A DNA stretch of 64,000 nt from CAVVFX01 sp963747535 (GCA_963747535.1 CAVVFX010000011.1:372001-436000), one strand, 5' to 3'. Positions 43,575-53,345 are shown, counted from the stretch's first letter. The notes: a model not told the origin generated them from the sequence alone. Translations and numbers: made by a program.

Positions 43575-44453
43575 TCACAGTCCCAATGCCCGCGCCGGAT
43601 TGGTCTTTGACATCAGATCGATATCCGCCTGCGAAATTCCTGCCTTCCGCAGGCCTGCGAAAAACGCGACCAGTCCATCCGGATGCACCGGATTGGACGC
43701 CTGTCCCAAATCGCTCGACAGGATGCAATGCACCGGACCCACCGCGCCAATCGCCGCCGCATATTGCGCAAAGGTGAACTGCTTCTTCGGGCCGATCAAC
43801 GCATTGTAGACGAACTCGATGAATGCGCCCGTGTTCACCGCCGCCTGCATCTCCGGAACCGTCATGCTGACCGGCGTGATCATGGCGTGAGTCACGACCA
43901 TGTGCTTCACTCCCTGCCTCTGCCCCTCGCGTAGAATCAGCAACCCCTCCGCCGCCGACGAATGGCCGGTCTCCAGCAGCAGATCGTGGCGCGCGCAAAT
44001 CCCGATCACCTCCTTCACCTCGGGCAGCAGTTGTCCATTTCTGGAGACCGCCGCGAACGGCCGGTTCTCTTTCGAAAAGCGCACCTGGTTCTCGGCGTCG
44101 AACGTCGGCATCCAGACGACCTTACCCCAGCCACCCTTCACCTTCGTCATATGCTCGACAGCCGCGGGATTCACGCCTCCGACCGCCAGGTTCAAATCGA
44201 TGCCGCCGAAAACCTCGATCCCCGGCACTTCTTTGCGGACGATGTACGCAAGCGAGGCCGTCGGCTCGTAATGATTCTTCAGCACCAGGCCGCGCTCTCC
44301 CCGGCTCTTGCCCAGCTTCGCCACATCGATCGCATCGATCGACCGCGGCACGCTGTCAGGATCGCAATGCACGTGAATATCGATCACGCCATCCAGGGAC
44401 TGCGCGAAGACCGGCAGAGCCAGCAGGCTCAGAGCCAACCAGTCGTTCCTCAC
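43575..44453 (-). CDS. Secreted amidohydrolase-like protein (DUF6282 type)
   Basis: 292 aa with a signal peptide (MRNDWLALSLLALPVFAQ). GVIDIHVHCDPDSVPRSIDA carries the HxH metal site of amidohydrolases; further possible ligands are in LLLETGHSSAAEGL, VVTHAMITPV and CILSSDLGQ, together with the KNHYEPTASLAY lysine. A TIM-barrel metal-dependent hydrolase is therefore likely, probably periplasmic; substrate unknown. A cluster of catabolic-type genes follows on the same strand. Confidence 0.8.
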   Translation of the reverse strand: MRNDWLALSLLALPVFAQSLDGVIDIHVHCDPDSVPRSIDAIDVAKLGKSRGERGLVLKNHYEPTASLAYIVRKEVPGIEVFGGIDLNLAVGGVNPAAVEHMTKVKGGWGKVVWMPTFDAENQVRFSKENRPFAAVSRNGQLLPEVKEVIGICARHDLLLETGHSSAAEGLLILREGQRQGVKHMVVTHAMITPVSMTVPEMQAAVNTGAFIEFVYNALIGPKKQFTFAQYAAAIGAVGPVHCILSSDLGQASNPVHPDGLVAFFAGLRKAGISQADIDLMSKTNPARALGL

Positions 44454-44506
44454 AAGACCTGCTTACCCATCACGATACTCTTATCTCCTTCCTTGTGTGA
44501 CAGACT

Positions 44507-45439
44507 TCAGTCTGTTCTGCTGTGAACCTTCACCACAGTGCGATCGATAGCTTGAAGATTCACTCGCCCGCACATCGCCATATCGCGAGCCAGTTCGGTC
44601 TGCAGTAGTTCCAGCAGGCGCTGCACACCATCGGCGCCATAGGCCGCCAGGCCCCACACCGGCGGACGCCCCAGCAACACCGCGCGGGCTCCCAGCGCCA
44701 GCGCTTTCAAGACGTCGCTGCCCCGCCGGAAGCCGCCGTCCACCAGGATTGACGCCTGACCCCCAACCGTATCGGCAATCGCCGGCAGCATCTCGATCGA
44801 AGCCGCCATGGCGGACGGCTGGTGTCCCGTATAATTCGAAACCACGATCCCCGCGACGCCATGCTGCACTGCAATCCTCGCCTCCTCGGCGCGCAGAATC
44901 CCTTTCAGCACCAGCGGCACGCCGATGCTCGAGCGCAACCGGTCAATCGTGCTCCACTCGATGCCGCCATCCTTCGAAGCGCCCAGCGTCAGGAAAACCG
45001 CCTTGCAGCCAGCCTTGACGGCGTCCTGCGCCCGGCTCACCATCTCCGGGTGCGGATAAACCTGGTACCAGAGCACCGTCTTCGATTGCGCGGCAATCTG
45101 CTCGATCGAATAACTCGCCTGGCTCGATACCACCACCGCCGCGTTCGCCGCGGACGCGCCCCGCACCATCGCCAGTTCGCCATCCGGCGAAAAACGTTTC
45201 TGCTCCGACACCGGGCCCACGATAATGGGCGCGAATAGCTTCTGTCCGAACAACTCGAGCGAAAGATCGAGCTTCGTCGTATTGACCATCATGCGCGGTC
45301 GAAAAGTAATTCGCTCGAACGCCCCGCGATCGCCGCCCGCAATCTCCGCAAACGCCACGGGGCCAATCTTGCTTTTTGCGACGGTCTCAAATTCAAACGC
45401 ATTGACCAACTGGTCTAACGGCGGAACTGCGTCGCTCAT
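44507..45439 (-). CDS. FMN alpha-hydroxyacid-oxidase homologue lacking catalytic residues
   Basis: 310 aa from ATG 45439. It has the FMN-dependent oxidase fold: FAPIIVGPVSEQKRFSPDGE, VVVSSQASYSIEQIAAQS, VPLVLKGILRAEEA (Lys kept), ILVDGGFRRGSDVLKALALG (phosphate loop kept). But the catalytic SNHGGR motif is SNYTGH, so the proton-abstracting His is Tyr and the substrate-binding Arg is lost; the N-terminal YDY is FAE. It is probably inactive as an alpha-hydroxyacid oxidase or has another reaction. It overlaps the active-looking paralogue by 4 nt. Confidence 0.88.
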   Translation of the reverse strand: MSDAVPPLDQLVNAFEFETVAKSKIGPVAFAEIAGGDRGAFERITFRPRMMVNTTKLDLSLELFGQKLFAPIIVGPVSEQKRFSPDGELAMVRGASAANAAVVVSSQASYSIEQIAAQSKTVLWYQVYPHPEMVSRAQDAVKAGCKAVFLTLGASKDGGIEWSTIDRLRSSIGVPLVLKGILRAEEARIAVQHGVAGIVVSNYTGHQPSAMAASIEMLPAIADTVGGQASILVDGGFRRGSDVLKALALGARAVLLGRPPVWGLAAYGADGVQRLLELLQTELARDMAMCGRVNLQAIDRTVVKVHSRTD

Positions 45440-46611
45440 GGGAAATCCGTCCTCAATAGAGTTCGATCCAGCGACGAGAGACTCGTCCGCCCCACATCCA
45501 CCATGGCCTGGACCAGTTCCGCCTGCAGGATTTCCAGCACGCGCTGCACGCCCGCCGGTCCGAACGCTCCCAGTCCCCAAAGCGGCACACGGCCGGCACA
45601 GACTGCGGTGGCGCCCAACGCCAGGGCCTTGAGGATGTCCGTGCCGCGGCGAATGCCACTGTCGAACAGCACCGGTACGCGTCCCTGCACGGCATCCACG
45701 ATCTCCGGCAGCACCTCCAGCGTGGCAGGCGCATAATCGAGACTCCTGCCGCCGTGGTTTGAAACGTAGACCGCGTCAAGCCCGTGTTCCAGGCACAGGC
45801 GCGCATCTTCGGGGGTGAGAATGCCTTTGGCCAGCAGCGGCACTTTCACGAGTGGCCGGATCTTCTCAAAGAAGGACCATTCGTACCACAACCGGTAATC
45901 GGCAACACGGTACGGATTGCTTGCCGCCGGCCGCCTCGCCGGACGGCGAACGGCGACGCCGTTGAGATTCTGATCGTGTTCCGTCACCTCGGAAAATGCC
46001 GCCTGCTGATCGACGGTCACGACGACGGCGCGGCATCCCGCTCCCTGCGCCGCGTCCAGAAGCCTGCGATTATCGTCCAGCTCCTGCCTCGGATAGAGCT
46101 GGAACCAGAAAGGACTGTCCGCAGCCGCGCCGATCTTCTCGATGGGAAAGCTCGCATTATTGCTGACGATCATCGGCGTCTTCGAGGCTGCGGCCGCGCC
46201 TTTGCGTGTCGCCGTTTCTCCATCCGGATGAAACTGGCCGTGTCCCGCGGTCGGAGACACCATCAGGGGAAACGCCATTTCGGTGCCGAGCACTTTAGTC
46301 GCGGTGAGCGGCTTGTGCCCATCGGCCACTCTTCCCGGCAGCAACTCGACCCAATCAAAGGCCTTCCGATTTCGCTGCAATGTAAATCCGCTGTCAGTCG
46401 TTGAAGCTGGATAGTCGTAGGCCGATCGTGGCAGCCGCGCGTAGGCTACGGCTTCGAAATCGAACGTCGTGGCCAGTTCCGCAAAGCCCGGGACGCGGTT
46501 GCGATAGCGCAGAGGATCGGTCTGCGCGCGGAGCAGGGGCGACCCGGCGATGAAACTCGCAAATGCGCGAAGCGCCCGCCGTCGGCTGATCTCCCGATAA
46601 TCTCTGGACAT
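45436..46611 (-). CDS. FMN-dependent alpha-hydroxyacid oxidase/dehydrogenase
   Basis: 391 aa. N-terminal SRRRALRAFASFIAGSPLLR looks like a Tat-type signal (Arg-Arg then hydrophobic), so export is possible. Active-site residues are present: Tyr in SAYDYPAS, LLAKGI Lys, and SNHGGRSLD (catalytic His and Arg), with the phosphate loop FDSGIRRGTDILKALALGA. It oxidises lactate, glycolate or a related acid; substrate cannot be read. Paired with the residue-less paralogue at 44507, as if a heteromer or duplication remnant. Confidence 0.93.
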   Translation of the reverse strand: MSRDYREISRRRALRAFASFIAGSPLLRAQTDPLRYRNRVPGFAELATTFDFEAVAYARLPRSAYDYPASTTDSGFTLQRNRKAFDWVELLPGRVADGHKPLTATKVLGTEMAFPLMVSPTAGHGQFHPDGETATRKGAAAASKTPMIVSNNASFPIEKIGAAADSPFWFQLYPRQELDDNRRLLDAAQGAGCRAVVVTVDQQAAFSEVTEHDQNLNGVAVRRPARRPAASNPYRVADYRLWYEWSFFEKIRPLVKVPLLAKGILTPEDARLCLEHGLDAVYVSNHGGRSLDYAPATLEVLPEIVDAVQGRVPVLFDSGIRRGTDILKALALGATAVCAGRVPLWGLGAFGPAGVQRVLEILQAELVQAMVDVGRTSLSSLDRTLLRTDFP

Positions 46612-46667
46612 TCAGCAGCAGCATATTACACCTGACGATGCGGTGTCAAAGCCGGCAGCCTTGCCGC

Positions 46668-47891
46668 TTACTCCACCACCGCCGCGACGACTTTGGCCAG
46701 CGTTCTATTGGTCGCGTCCCCGCCCTTTTGAGGATCTAACTTCCAGCCGGAGCGCGAGCCATCATACTGGTACCGCACCGGTAGCCGGGTCAGCGCCGGA
46801 TCGTACTGCTTTTCATTGCCCCCCATCTTGTAGACCACCATGTCGAGTGAGGGTACGACGTACATGCAATAACCTCCTGCGCCGGCTTTCCAGTACGCAT
46901 CGCGCGGGACGCCCGCAACTTTTCCTTCCTCATTGACATTGAAATTGAAGCTATGCGCAAAATGCGGATTATACGGCGATAGTCTCCCGCACTTACGAAC
47001 AAACTCCGCGGGCACGATCTGTTGGTCGCCCCACCTCCCTTCATGCAACAGCAGATAGAGGAACCGCAACACATCGGTGGAGCGCACTGCAATGCTGCCG
47101 CCGCCGGGCGTGTGGTCCAGGCGGCCTTCGGCGTTGATACCGGCCTTCAGATCGGGACGGTACATCGCATAACCCCACGTACCGAAGCCCAGCGGACCCG
47201 CAATCTTCAGCCGGATATAATCCTCCAACTCCATCCCCGCCAGACGCCGCAGTACGATGGACGCGAGATGCGGAGACGACGTGGCGTACGAATAACATTC
47301 ACCCGGTGCGCACCAGAGTTTTTCGTGCAACGCGACCGGATCCGTGGTGGCGATCGGTCCGTCGACGCTGGGGCCGTCCCAGGTCTTCTTTTCGCCGTGC
47401 ACATACACCGGATTCACGCCTCGAATGCCCGCCGACATTGCCAGCAGCTGTCCCAGCGTGATATCCGCTTTCCGCGGATCGTCCAGCGGAAAAATCTCTG
47501 CCGGCATGTATTTGGGCGTGAATACCTTCTGGTCGAGACCCTCCGGGATCAGCGCAGCCTTCTCCTGCAGCACAATGCCCACCGCGATGCTGGTGAAAGC
47601 CTTTCCGCATGACGCCAACTCCGGAATCGCCTCGCGATGGCCGCGCCCGAAATAACGTTCATACGCCAGGTACCCATGGCGGACTACGAGCAGACCCCCA
47701 TGCTGCGTCGTGTCTTTGGTGAAGTCGAACGCCTCATCGAGTTTCGCCGGATCGAGGCCTGCCACGCGGCGAACCTCCGCGGCGTCTTTTAACGTCCTCC
47801 AGCCGCCGTTCGCGTCTGCGGCAGGATAGTAGGCCGGATCGGCAGCCTGAACAACACCGATGCAAAGAAGGAGCCACGCGAGATAATTCAT
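46668..47891 (-). CDS. Secreted serine hydrolase (class C beta-lactamase fold)
   Basis: 407 aa, signal peptide MNYLAWLLLCIGVVQA. SxxK motif SCGK in ELASCGKAFTSIAVGIVL. The second motif is YSYATSSPHLAS, where the usual Y-x-N reads Y-A-T. GAGGYCMYVVPSLDMVVYK near the C-terminus fits the third motif region. Such proteins are D-aminopeptidases, esterases or beta-lactamase-like; the substrate is unknown. Short gap to the next gene on the same strand. Confidence 0.87.
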   Translation of the reverse strand: MNYLAWLLLCIGVVQAADPAYYPAADANGGWRTLKDAAEVRRVAGLDPAKLDEAFDFTKDTTQHGGLLVVRHGYLAYERYFGRGHREAIPELASCGKAFTSIAVGIVLQEKAALIPEGLDQKVFTPKYMPAEIFPLDDPRKADITLGQLLAMSAGIRGVNPVYVHGEKKTWDGPSVDGPIATTDPVALHEKLWCAPGECYSYATSSPHLASIVLRRLAGMELEDYIRLKIAGPLGFGTWGYAMYRPDLKAGINAEGRLDHTPGGGSIAVRSTDVLRFLYLLLHEGRWGDQQIVPAEFVRKCGRLSPYNPHFAHSFNFNVNEEGKVAGVPRDAYWKAGAGGYCMYVVPSLDMVVYKMGGNEKQYDPALTRLPVRYQYDGSRSGWKLDPQKGGDATNRTLAKVVAAVVE

Positions 47892-47899
47892 GGTTGTGA

Positions 47900-48913
47900 T
47901 TATCTGCCTACGTTATCACTCGCCGCAACGTGCTCCACAAACGTCCAGAAATCCTTGTTGTCGCGAAATGGCAGGAACGACTCGTCCTTGGTCGGATCCG
48001 GGATCCGCTCGCCGGGTATCACGTTAGCTTTCCGGGCGAATGCAGCCTGCAAGTGAACGCGTGCATCGGCTAGCTTCTTTTCTTGCGCATCGGCGCACGC
48101 CAGATTGTAGTAGTACATCGGGTAGTCCGGGTCCCGGGCGATAGCCGTTTCGAAAATCGCGCGAGACTTCGCCATGTCGCCTGAAATCCCGTACGAAATG
48201 CCGGCCTGGTCCGTCATCACGCGTCGCGCGACCTTCACTGAGGGGAACGGCGCTGCATCGTCCCGGAGTTTAGCCAGCGCAGCCTCGTAGAACGGAGCGG
48301 CGGCTTTGAACATCTGCATTCGAAAGAGGGTTTCCGCATACAGGAAGATATCACCTGGCGTGGGAACGTAGTTGGTATCGAGCCGGTAGCTTGCAAAGAT
48401 CCTTTCGAGTTCAGCATCGTGCGCGCCGATGGGCGCTGGGCTGTAAAATTCCAGGTCGCCGCAAACCTCCCCGGTGGCAACGAAACCGCGCACCTTGTAG
48501 CCTGTCGTGCCATCCTCCGCACGACTTGTGAAGGTTACCATCGAAAGAGGAACGCCACCCGGCCGGGCGATCTCCGACGTCCCAAGAATCTTCAAGGTCG
48601 GATTGCTTTTCCTCTCCTGGTCCAACGCTCCATCGCGGCATTTCGTGCTGGTTAGCGGCGCCTGTTCGGGAAAAAGAAACAGGAACGCGAGAAAGGTAAG
48701 CCGCCCGGGAGCGTCCTTGCCGCGAATTCCAATCTCGCTGCCGTCCGGTTTCGCGGAGGTTTCGATGATTTTGAACCCATTCGCGGACAAGCGAAGCTGC
48801 CCTTTATGATCCGGGAGGACCAGCTTGAAATCACCGCTCGCGGCAGGTGTCTGGGCATGTAGCAAGCATGCGGTCAGCGCTGTCGCGGCGACCGCCAATC
48901 GGACGTGTGCCAT
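47900..48913 (-). CDS. Secreted tetratricopeptide-like protein
   Basis: 337 aa from ATG 48913 (ATG 48940 also possible), signal peptide VRLAVAATALTACLLHAQ. The first half (DFKLVLPDHKGQLRLSANGF) is beta-rich; the second half (AETLFRMQMFKAAAPFYEAA, AIARDPDYPMYYYNLACADA, ARVHLQAAFARKANVI) has about three TPR-like helical hairpins. Probably a periplasmic or outer-membrane scaffold; function unknown. 8 nt from the serine hydrolase, so co-transcribed. Confidence 0.75.
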   Translation of the reverse strand: MAHVRLAVAATALTACLLHAQTPAASGDFKLVLPDHKGQLRLSANGFKIIETSAKPDGSEIGIRGKDAPGRLTFLAFLFLFPEQAPLTSTKCRDGALDQERKSNPTLKILGTSEIARPGGVPLSMVTFTSRAEDGTTGYKVRGFVATGEVCGDLEFYSPAPIGAHDAELERIFASYRLDTNYVPTPGDIFLYAETLFRMQMFKAAAPFYEAALAKLRDDAAPFPSVKVARRVMTDQAGISYGISGDMAKSRAIFETAIARDPDYPMYYYNLACADAQEKKLADARVHLQAAFARKANVIPGERIPDPTKDESFLPFRDNKDFWTFVEHVAASDNVGR

Positions 48914-49013
48914 CGGATACCGTCTATTATGGCTGATCATTCACTACTATCCTGGAGATGCGCCGCAGACTTGCAAGGTTGACGGTAGAATTTAAAGGAG
49001 AGGCCACAAGACG

Positions 49014-49566
49014 ATGGTTCGAACGGAACTCACTCTCGACGATCTCGAGCAGATGCCTGACGATGCCATGCATCGGGAATTGATCGATGGGGAGTTAATC
49101 GAATTGCCTCCACCAGAAAGTAAGCATGCGAGAATCACCAGAACAATTTTCCGGTCCCTTGACCGGCATTGCGAATCGCCAGGGCGCGGGGAAGTGTTCG
49201 TCGAGGCGGGCTATAAAGTTACGGCGGATAAGCGAAACTGGGTGCAGCCGGAAGTCTCGTTCATTAGCAACGAGTATCTTGCGGGCGGGGGGCGAGCAGC
49301 GCTTCTTTGAAGGTGCGCCGGATCTCGCGGTTGAAATCATCTCGCCTTCCGAGCGGCCCAAGCATATTCTCGCCAAACGGAACGTGTTGTTCCAGGCTGG
49401 ATCCCGGGAGATCTGGATCGTCCGGCCGAAAACGCGGGTGATTGAAATCTGGACACCGCGCGGATTGGATCGCGAAGTGCGCGAAGGGGACACGCTTTCG
49501 TCTCCCCTGTTTGACGGCTGGTCGATAGCGTTGGCGGATGTCTTCCCTACAGAATTGGGTGAGTAA
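49014..49566 (+). pseudogene. Uma2-family PD-(D/E)XK nuclease-like protein, frameshifted
   Basis: The first part (ATG 49014) reads MVRTELTLDDLEQMPDDAMH... YKVTADKRNWVQPEVSFI and breaks after a run of six G at ~49290. The rest continues one frame over: QRFFEGAPDLAVEIISPSER, KRNVLFQAGSREIWIVRPKT, ending at 49566. PDLAVEI and REIWIV are the Uma2/DUF820 catalytic segments. A G-run suggests slippage or a sequencing error rather than old decay. Its stop overlaps the convergent kgd end by 20 nt. Confidence 0.88.
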
Positions 49567-52500
49567 GTGCGGTGTTGACCAGATCGGCCTGCTCCTGGTC
49601 GTGACGCTTCTTTGAACCGGTGGCCGGGCTGGCGCTTTCGGCGCGACCGATGTACTGAATCTTCCGGCGCGTGGGGGTAACCAGCGGAGCAAACCAGTCG
49701 GACATGAAACGCCACGCGCCCATGTTCAACGGCTCCTCCTGGACCCAGGCGATTTCCGCGGTGAGCGGGTAACGCATCATCACATCGTTGATCTGCTGCT
49801 CGGGGAACGGATACATCTGTTCCACCCGGACCAGGGCGATGTGGGTCGCGTTATTCTTCTCGCGGGCAGCGAGGAGATCGTAGTAAACCTTGCCGCTGCA
49901 GAACACCACGCGAGTCACCCGTGATGGATCGATGCCGGTGTCGTTGATCACCTCACGAAAGGTGCCGGAACTGAGCTCCTCGAAAGTCGAAACAGCCTTG
50001 GGATGACGCAGCAGGCTCTTGGGCGTGAAGACCACCAGCGGCTTGCGCTCGGCGCGGGCCTGACGCCGCAACAGGTGGAAGTATTGCGCCGGTGTCGTGC
50101 AGTTGACCAGCCGGATGTTTTCCTGCGCACAGAGCACGAAGAAACGTTCCATGCGCGCGCTGGAGTGCTCCGGCCCCTGGCCTTCGTAGCCGTGCGGCAG
50201 CAACATCACCAGACCCGACGGCTGGCCCCATTTCTGTTCCGCCGTGGCAACGAACTGGTCGATCATGATCTGGGCGCCGTTGGAGAAATCTCCGAACTGC
50301 GCCTCCCAGATAGTCAGCGTCAGGGGATCGGCGACGCTATAGCCGAACTCGAAACCGAGGACTGCGTACTCGCTCAGCGAGCTATCGACCACGTCGAAAG
50401 TGGCCTGGTCAGGGGACATGTGGCGCAGCGGGATGTAGCGCTCGCCGTTTTCGTAATCGTAGAAGGCCAGGTGACGCTGGCTGAAGGTGCCGCGGCCGGA
50501 ATCCTGCCCGCTGAGGCGCACCGGTGTGCCATCCAGAACCAGGCTGCCGAAAGCCAGCGCCTCGCCAAACGCCCAATCGATGGGTCCGTTCTTCAGGAAA
50601 GCCTCTTTGCGCTTTTCGACGAAGCCTTTGAGCTTTGGATGCAGATGGAAGCTCGCCGGGAAATCCGTGATGCCGTATATCACACGGCTGATCGTCTCCC
50701 GGTCCACCATGGTGTTCGGACCACGGGTGCGACGGATGGCTCCAGCACCCAGATCGGACACCTGGAACTTGTCGGAACTGCTCTTGGTCTTGTCGAACGC
50801 CGTCACATACCGGTGCTTGGCGGTTTCCCGCATCCCGGCGAGTTCGGCGTTGCTGATCAGTCCCGTGCTGACCAGTTGATCTCCGTACTGGACCGCCACG
50901 GAGGGGTGCTCGCTGATCTTGCGGTAGAGGATTGGTTGAGTGTAGCCGGGATCGTCGCCCTCGTTGTGGCCGTGGCGGCGATAGCAGAACATGTCGATGA
51001 CAACGTCTTTCTTGAATGCCTGCCGGAAGTCGTAAGCCAGTTCAACCACGCGCATGGCAGCTTCGGGATCGTCGCCGTTGACGTGGAAGATGGGCGCCTG
51101 CACCATGCGGGCGACGTCCGTCGAGTACATCGTGGAGCGTGAATCGTCGGGCAGCGTGGTGAAGCCGATCTGGTTGTTGATGATCAGGTGGATGGTGCCG
51201 CCGGTGCAGTAACCGTCCAGTTGCGAGAGATTGAGCGTTTCGGCGACCACGCCCTGTCCGGCGAAAGCCGCGTCACCGTGCAGCAACAGCGGAATCACGC
51301 GCTCCCGCCGCGTATCGCCCAGCCGATCCTGCTTGGGCCGCACGATGCCCTCGACTACCGGGTCCACGGCTTCCAGGTGACTGGGATTGGGAGCGAGCGA
51401 AACCGTGATTTCGCGCCCGGATTCGGTGTGGCGGATGCCGCTTGCACCTACGTGGTACTTCACGTCGCCCGACCCCTGGGTGCTGGAAGGATCGAGGTTG
51501 CCTTCGAATTCGGAAAAGATCTGCCCCAGCGGCTTGCCGACCACGTTAGCGAGGATGTTCAGGCGGCCGCGGTGGGCCATGCCCATGACCACTTCATGGA
51601 CGTTGTCATCCGCCGCGCGATCGACAATGGCGTCGACGATCGTGACCGCCGTTTCGGCGCCCTCCATCGAGAAGCGCTTCTGCCCGATGTAGCGGGCGTG
51701 CAGGAAGTGTTCAAACTCTTCGGCATCGAGCAGGTTGCGAAGAATGCGGAGCTTGATCTCGGGTGTAAGCGGCCAGTTGTTGGCCTGGGGTTCCATGCGT
51801 CCCTGCAGCCACTTCTTCTGATCGGTGTCCTGGATATGCATGTACTCGCAGGCGATCTTGCCACAGTAAGTCTGGCGGAGTTGCTCGAGGATATCGCGCA
51901 GGATGGCCATGCGCTGCCCGCCGCCAAGATAGCTGGTGTAGAACTCGCGGTCGAGATCCCACATGGACAGGCCGTAAGTCAGCGGGTCCAGTTCGGCATT
52001 ATAGGAGATCTTGGTGCCCAGTGGATCGAGTTGCGCAAGCAGATGGCCGCGCACCCGGAAGGAATGGATGAGTTGAATGACCGCGGCTTCCTTGACGGCG
52101 TCGATGGGTGCCGCAGGGCGTCCCAGCGCGTTCCCGGCCGTTGCCGTCGCGGCGTTCGGTTTGGGTTCGGACTCCCACTTTACCGGTTGATAGGGAACGC
52201 GCAGCGCGGAAAAGATCTCCTCGTAAAATTCCTTATCGCCGTCGAGGAGCGACTGCATCGTGCCGAGGAACGCGCCGGATTCAGCACCCTGGATTACCCG
52301 GTGATCGTAGGTGCACGTGATGCTCATCACCTTGCTGATGCCGAGCATGGACCGGACTTCCTGCGTCACGCCGCGATACTCCGGGGGGTAATCCATCGCG
52401 CCGACCGCGATAATGGCGCCCTGTCCCACCATGAGGCGCGGCATAGAGGCGGTGGTCCCGACGGTCCCGGGATTAGTGAGCGAAATGGTGGTGTCCTGGA

Positions 52501-53164
52501 AATCGGCAGTGGCCAGTTTGCCGGAGCGGGCGCGGCTGACCAGGTCATCGAAAGCCGTGGCGTAACGGGCGAAATCGAGCGATCCCGCATTCTTGATGTT
52601 GGGCACCATCAGGCTCCGTCCACCGCCCTTGGCCGCGACATCGACCGCAATGCCGAGGTTGATCTCTTTGTGGAGGATACGGCACGGCTCGCCGCTGTTC
52701 TCGGTGAACGCGTAGTTGAGGGCCGGATTGGCCTGCACGGCCTTCACCACCGCCCAGCCGATGATATGGGTATAGGAAATCTTGCCTTTGCCCAGGAGAC
52801 CGCGATGGTGATTGATCAGTTGGCGATTCTCTTCGATGACCTTGACCGGAACGATGCGCTGGGAAGTCGCGAGCGGGATCGTGATGCTCGCGTTCATGTT
52901 CCGGGCAATGGCGGCGGCAGCCCCGCGCAGCGGTTGCAGTTCTTCGCTCGGCGCGGGTTCCGGGCTTAATGCCTGAGGCGCTGGCGCGACGCTCTGCAGG
53001 CCGTTACTGCTCTTGACTTCCGGGGCCGTCGGAGGTGCGCCATTGGTATCGAGTAACGATTTCCATTCTTCGGGGACGGATGCGGGGGCGTGACGGTATT
53101 GCTCGAGTAGCTCTTCCTGGAGCCAACTGTTTACATCCAGTTGCGGATCGGTTTTAGCTGCCAT
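49547..53164 (-). CDS. kgd: Multifunctional 2-oxoglutarate dehydrogenase/decarboxylase (E1o-E2o fusion)
   Basis: 1,205 aa from ATG 53164. N-terminal ~60 residues (NSWLQEELLEQYRHAPASVP), then an acyltransferase (E2o-like) domain ~90-330 with CTYDHRVIQGAESGAFL (catalytic DHR-x-x-x-G), then a thiamine-diphosphate E1o domain ~360-1,205 (MGMAHRGRLNILANVVGKPL, ARNPSHLEAVDPVVEG-like, YRRHGHNEGDDP, LMLLPHGYEGQGPEHSSARM). This is the actinobacterial KGD architecture, with no lipoyl domain. It makes succinyl-CoA or succinic semialdehyde in the TCA cycle. Confidence 0.95.
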   Translation of the reverse strand: MAAKTDPQLDVNSWLQEELLEQYRHAPASVPEEWKSLLDTNGAPPTAPEVKSSNGLQSVAPAPQALSPEPAPSEELQPLRGAAAAIARNMNASITIPLATSQRIVPVKVIEENRQLINHHRGLLGKGKISYTHIIGWAVVKAVQANPALNYAFTENSGEPCRILHKEINLGIAVDVAAKGGGRSLMVPNIKNAGSLDFARYATAFDDLVSRARSGKLATADFQDTTISLTNPGTVGTTASMPRLMVGQGAIIAVGAMDYPPEYRGVTQEVRSMLGISKVMSITCTYDHRVIQGAESGAFLGTMQSLLDGDKEFYEEIFSALRVPYQPVKWESEPKPNAATATAGNALGRPAAPIDAVKEAAVIQLIHSFRVRGHLLAQLDPLGTKISYNAELDPLTYGLSMWDLDREFYTSYLGGGQRMAILRDILEQLRQTYCGKIACEYMHIQDTDQKKWLQGRMEPQANNWPLTPEIKLRILRNLLDAEEFEHFLHARYIGQKRFSMEGAETAVTIVDAIVDRAADDNVHEVVMGMAHRGRLNILANVVGKPLGQIFSEFEGNLDPSSTQGSGDVKYHVGASGIRHTESGREITVSLAPNPSHLEAVDPVVEGIVRPKQDRLGDTRRERVIPLLLHGDAAFAGQGVVAETLNLSQLDGYCTGGTIHLIINNQIGFTTLPDDSRSTMYSTDVARMVQAPIFHVNGDDPEAAMRVVELAYDFRQAFKKDVVIDMFCYRRHGHNEGDDPGYTQPILYRKISEHPSVAVQYGDQLVSTGLISNAELAGMRETAKHRYVTAFDKTKSSSDKFQVSDLGAGAIRRTRGPNTMVDRETISRVIYGITDFPASFHLHPKLKGFVEKRKEAFLKNGPIDWAFGEALAFGSLVLDGTPVRLSGQDSGRGTFSQRHLAFYDYENGERYIPLRHMSPDQATFDVVDSSLSEYAVLGFEFGYSVADPLTLTIWEAQFGDFSNGAQIMIDQFVATAEQKWGQPSGLVMLLPHGYEGQGPEHSSARMERFFVLCAQENIRLVNCTTPAQYFHLLRRQARAERKPLVVFTPKSLLRHPKAVSTFEELSSGTFREVINDTGIDPSRVTRVVFCSGKVYYDLLAAREKNNATHIALVRVEQMYPFPEQQINDVMMRYPLTAEIAWVQEEPLNMGAWRFMSDWFAPLVTPTRRKIQYIGRAESASPATGSKKRHDQEQADLVNTALTHPIL

Positions 53165-53247
53165 GTCGTGGGGGTGATTCTCTCTATCATTATATTTTAT
53201 TGCGCAGGTGTTTCGCTGGGGGGGCATTTGAGGCTCTGGACGAATAT

Positions 53248-53345
53248 GTGGAATAGGCCTTTGGCCTGTTCCGCGTGTTGCCAGAACAGTAGGGACGTCT
53301 GATGTGATAGCACATCTCGTTCGCAGGCCAAAGGCCCTACTCCAC
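53248..53345. repeat. Imperfect long inverted repeat
   Basis: GTGGAATAGGCCTTTGGCC (53248-53266) against GGCCAAAGGCCCTACTCCAC (53326-53345), arms nearly complementary across a ~60-nt centre, and each arm holds the GGCC-TTT/AAA-GGCC palindrome. It fills the 266-bp gap between kgd and the next gene. A related GTGGAGTAGG fragment occurs near 39124. Confidence 0.5.

Noticed and set aside
51188..52969. 593-aa open frame opposite kgd
   Set aside because: Shadow of the kgd coding sequence; no domain recognisable, and it crosses the E1/E2 boundary of the real gene.
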